This document shows positions 63,936-64,000 of a stretch of 64,000 nucleotides of DNA, piece after piece. Where the stretch lies: positions 1-64,000 of the forward strand of contig NZ_QUQV01000015.1 in NCBI RefSeq assembly GCF_003400205.1. The letters run 5' to 3'. This DNA is from Bacillus sp. HNG. Its GTDB lineage: Bacteria > Bacillota > Bacilli > Bacillales > Bacillaceae_L. The translations under genes and the position numbers were made by a program. The notes under the pieces were generated by a model. That model worked only from the letters and a program-made list of their open reading frames with translations. It did not search any database and had not been told where the DNA came from. Each line of letters starts with the position of its first letter. Position 1 is the first letter of the stretch.

Positions 63936-64000
63936 TTATTTCACTGCTTCTTTTGTTACTTCGGTTTCTATCGTTTGGATTACGAATTCTTCGTTAACGT
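63936..64000 (-). CDS. clpC: ATP-dependent Clp protease ATP-binding subunit ClpC, last codons
   Basis: One minus-strand frame reads VNEEFVIQTIETEVTKEAVK and then TAA (63938-63936), running off the window. Position upstream of radA and before a strong terminator, with the EEFVIQT wording, fit the C-terminal end of ClpC in Bacillus. Only 20 codons can be seen, so the call rests mainly on gene order. Confidence 0.6.
   Translation of the reverse strand, partial: VNEEFVIQTIETEVTKEAVK

Overview
The window comes from the chromosome of an endospore-forming member of the Bacillaceae. Gene order and protein sequence follow the Bacillus subtilis ctsR-clpC / rpoBC / str / S10-spc-alpha supercluster, read here on the minus strand. 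Spore genes (gerD, kbaA, pdaB, cwlD, sigH) are present. I cannot fix the genus. Base composition is about 38-40 % GC in genes, with AT-rich spacers.

Layout from left to right: (1) 1-330, the 5' end of a 16S rRNA gene (minus strand) with its leader and two tandem promoters. (2) 330-5300, a sporulation/germination block: a small conserved protein, pdaB, kbaA, gerD, salA, cwlD and a YbaK-type protein. (3) 5300-15540, an accessory block at the ybaK/rpsI junction: a hairpin repeat, a small membrane protein, an SDR / QueA-like / VOC operon, a two-component system whose GAF domain is rich in cysteines (AirSR/YhcYZ type), a sulfonate-type ABC transporter followed by a DsbA-like protein, type 2 IPP isomerase and a squalene/phytoene synthase homologue. 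(4) 15900-40700, the ribosomal supercluster: rpsI-rplM, truA, the ECF energising module, then alpha, spc and S10 operons (rplQ back to rpsJ), tufA, fusA, rpsG, rpsL and the L7Ae-like gene. (5) 40700-53900, rpoC, rpoB, ybxB, rplL, rplJ, rplA, rplK, nusG, secE, rpmGB, sigH. (6) 54000-64000, rae1, rlmB, mrnC, cysS, cysE with a cysteine T-box, gltX, ispF, ispD, yacL, radA and the last codons of clpC.

Most of the minus-strand genes form long operons for ribosomes, transcription, translation and secretion. Good sigma-A promoters (17-bp spacers) can be read upstream of rrn, rplM, rpsJ, the rplGB/str operon, rpoB, rplJ, rplK and the ABC transporter operon. Structured leaders are visible for L10 and T-box(Cys), and likely ones for L13, S10 and L1. 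A SigG-type promoter precedes gerD.

The main departures from the expected plan are: disA is absent between radA and yacL; only a decayed C-terminal remnant of the KOW-protein gene lies between map and infA; repeat-like elements sit in the rpoB-rpoC gap, directly before cysE and directly before radA; and the accessory block holds a divergent QueA paralogue operon. I saw no CRISPR array, transposase, phage gene or tRNA. I did not find a clearly new defence or mobile system. The best candidates for undescribed biology are the QueA-like trio and the repeat family that abuts start sites.
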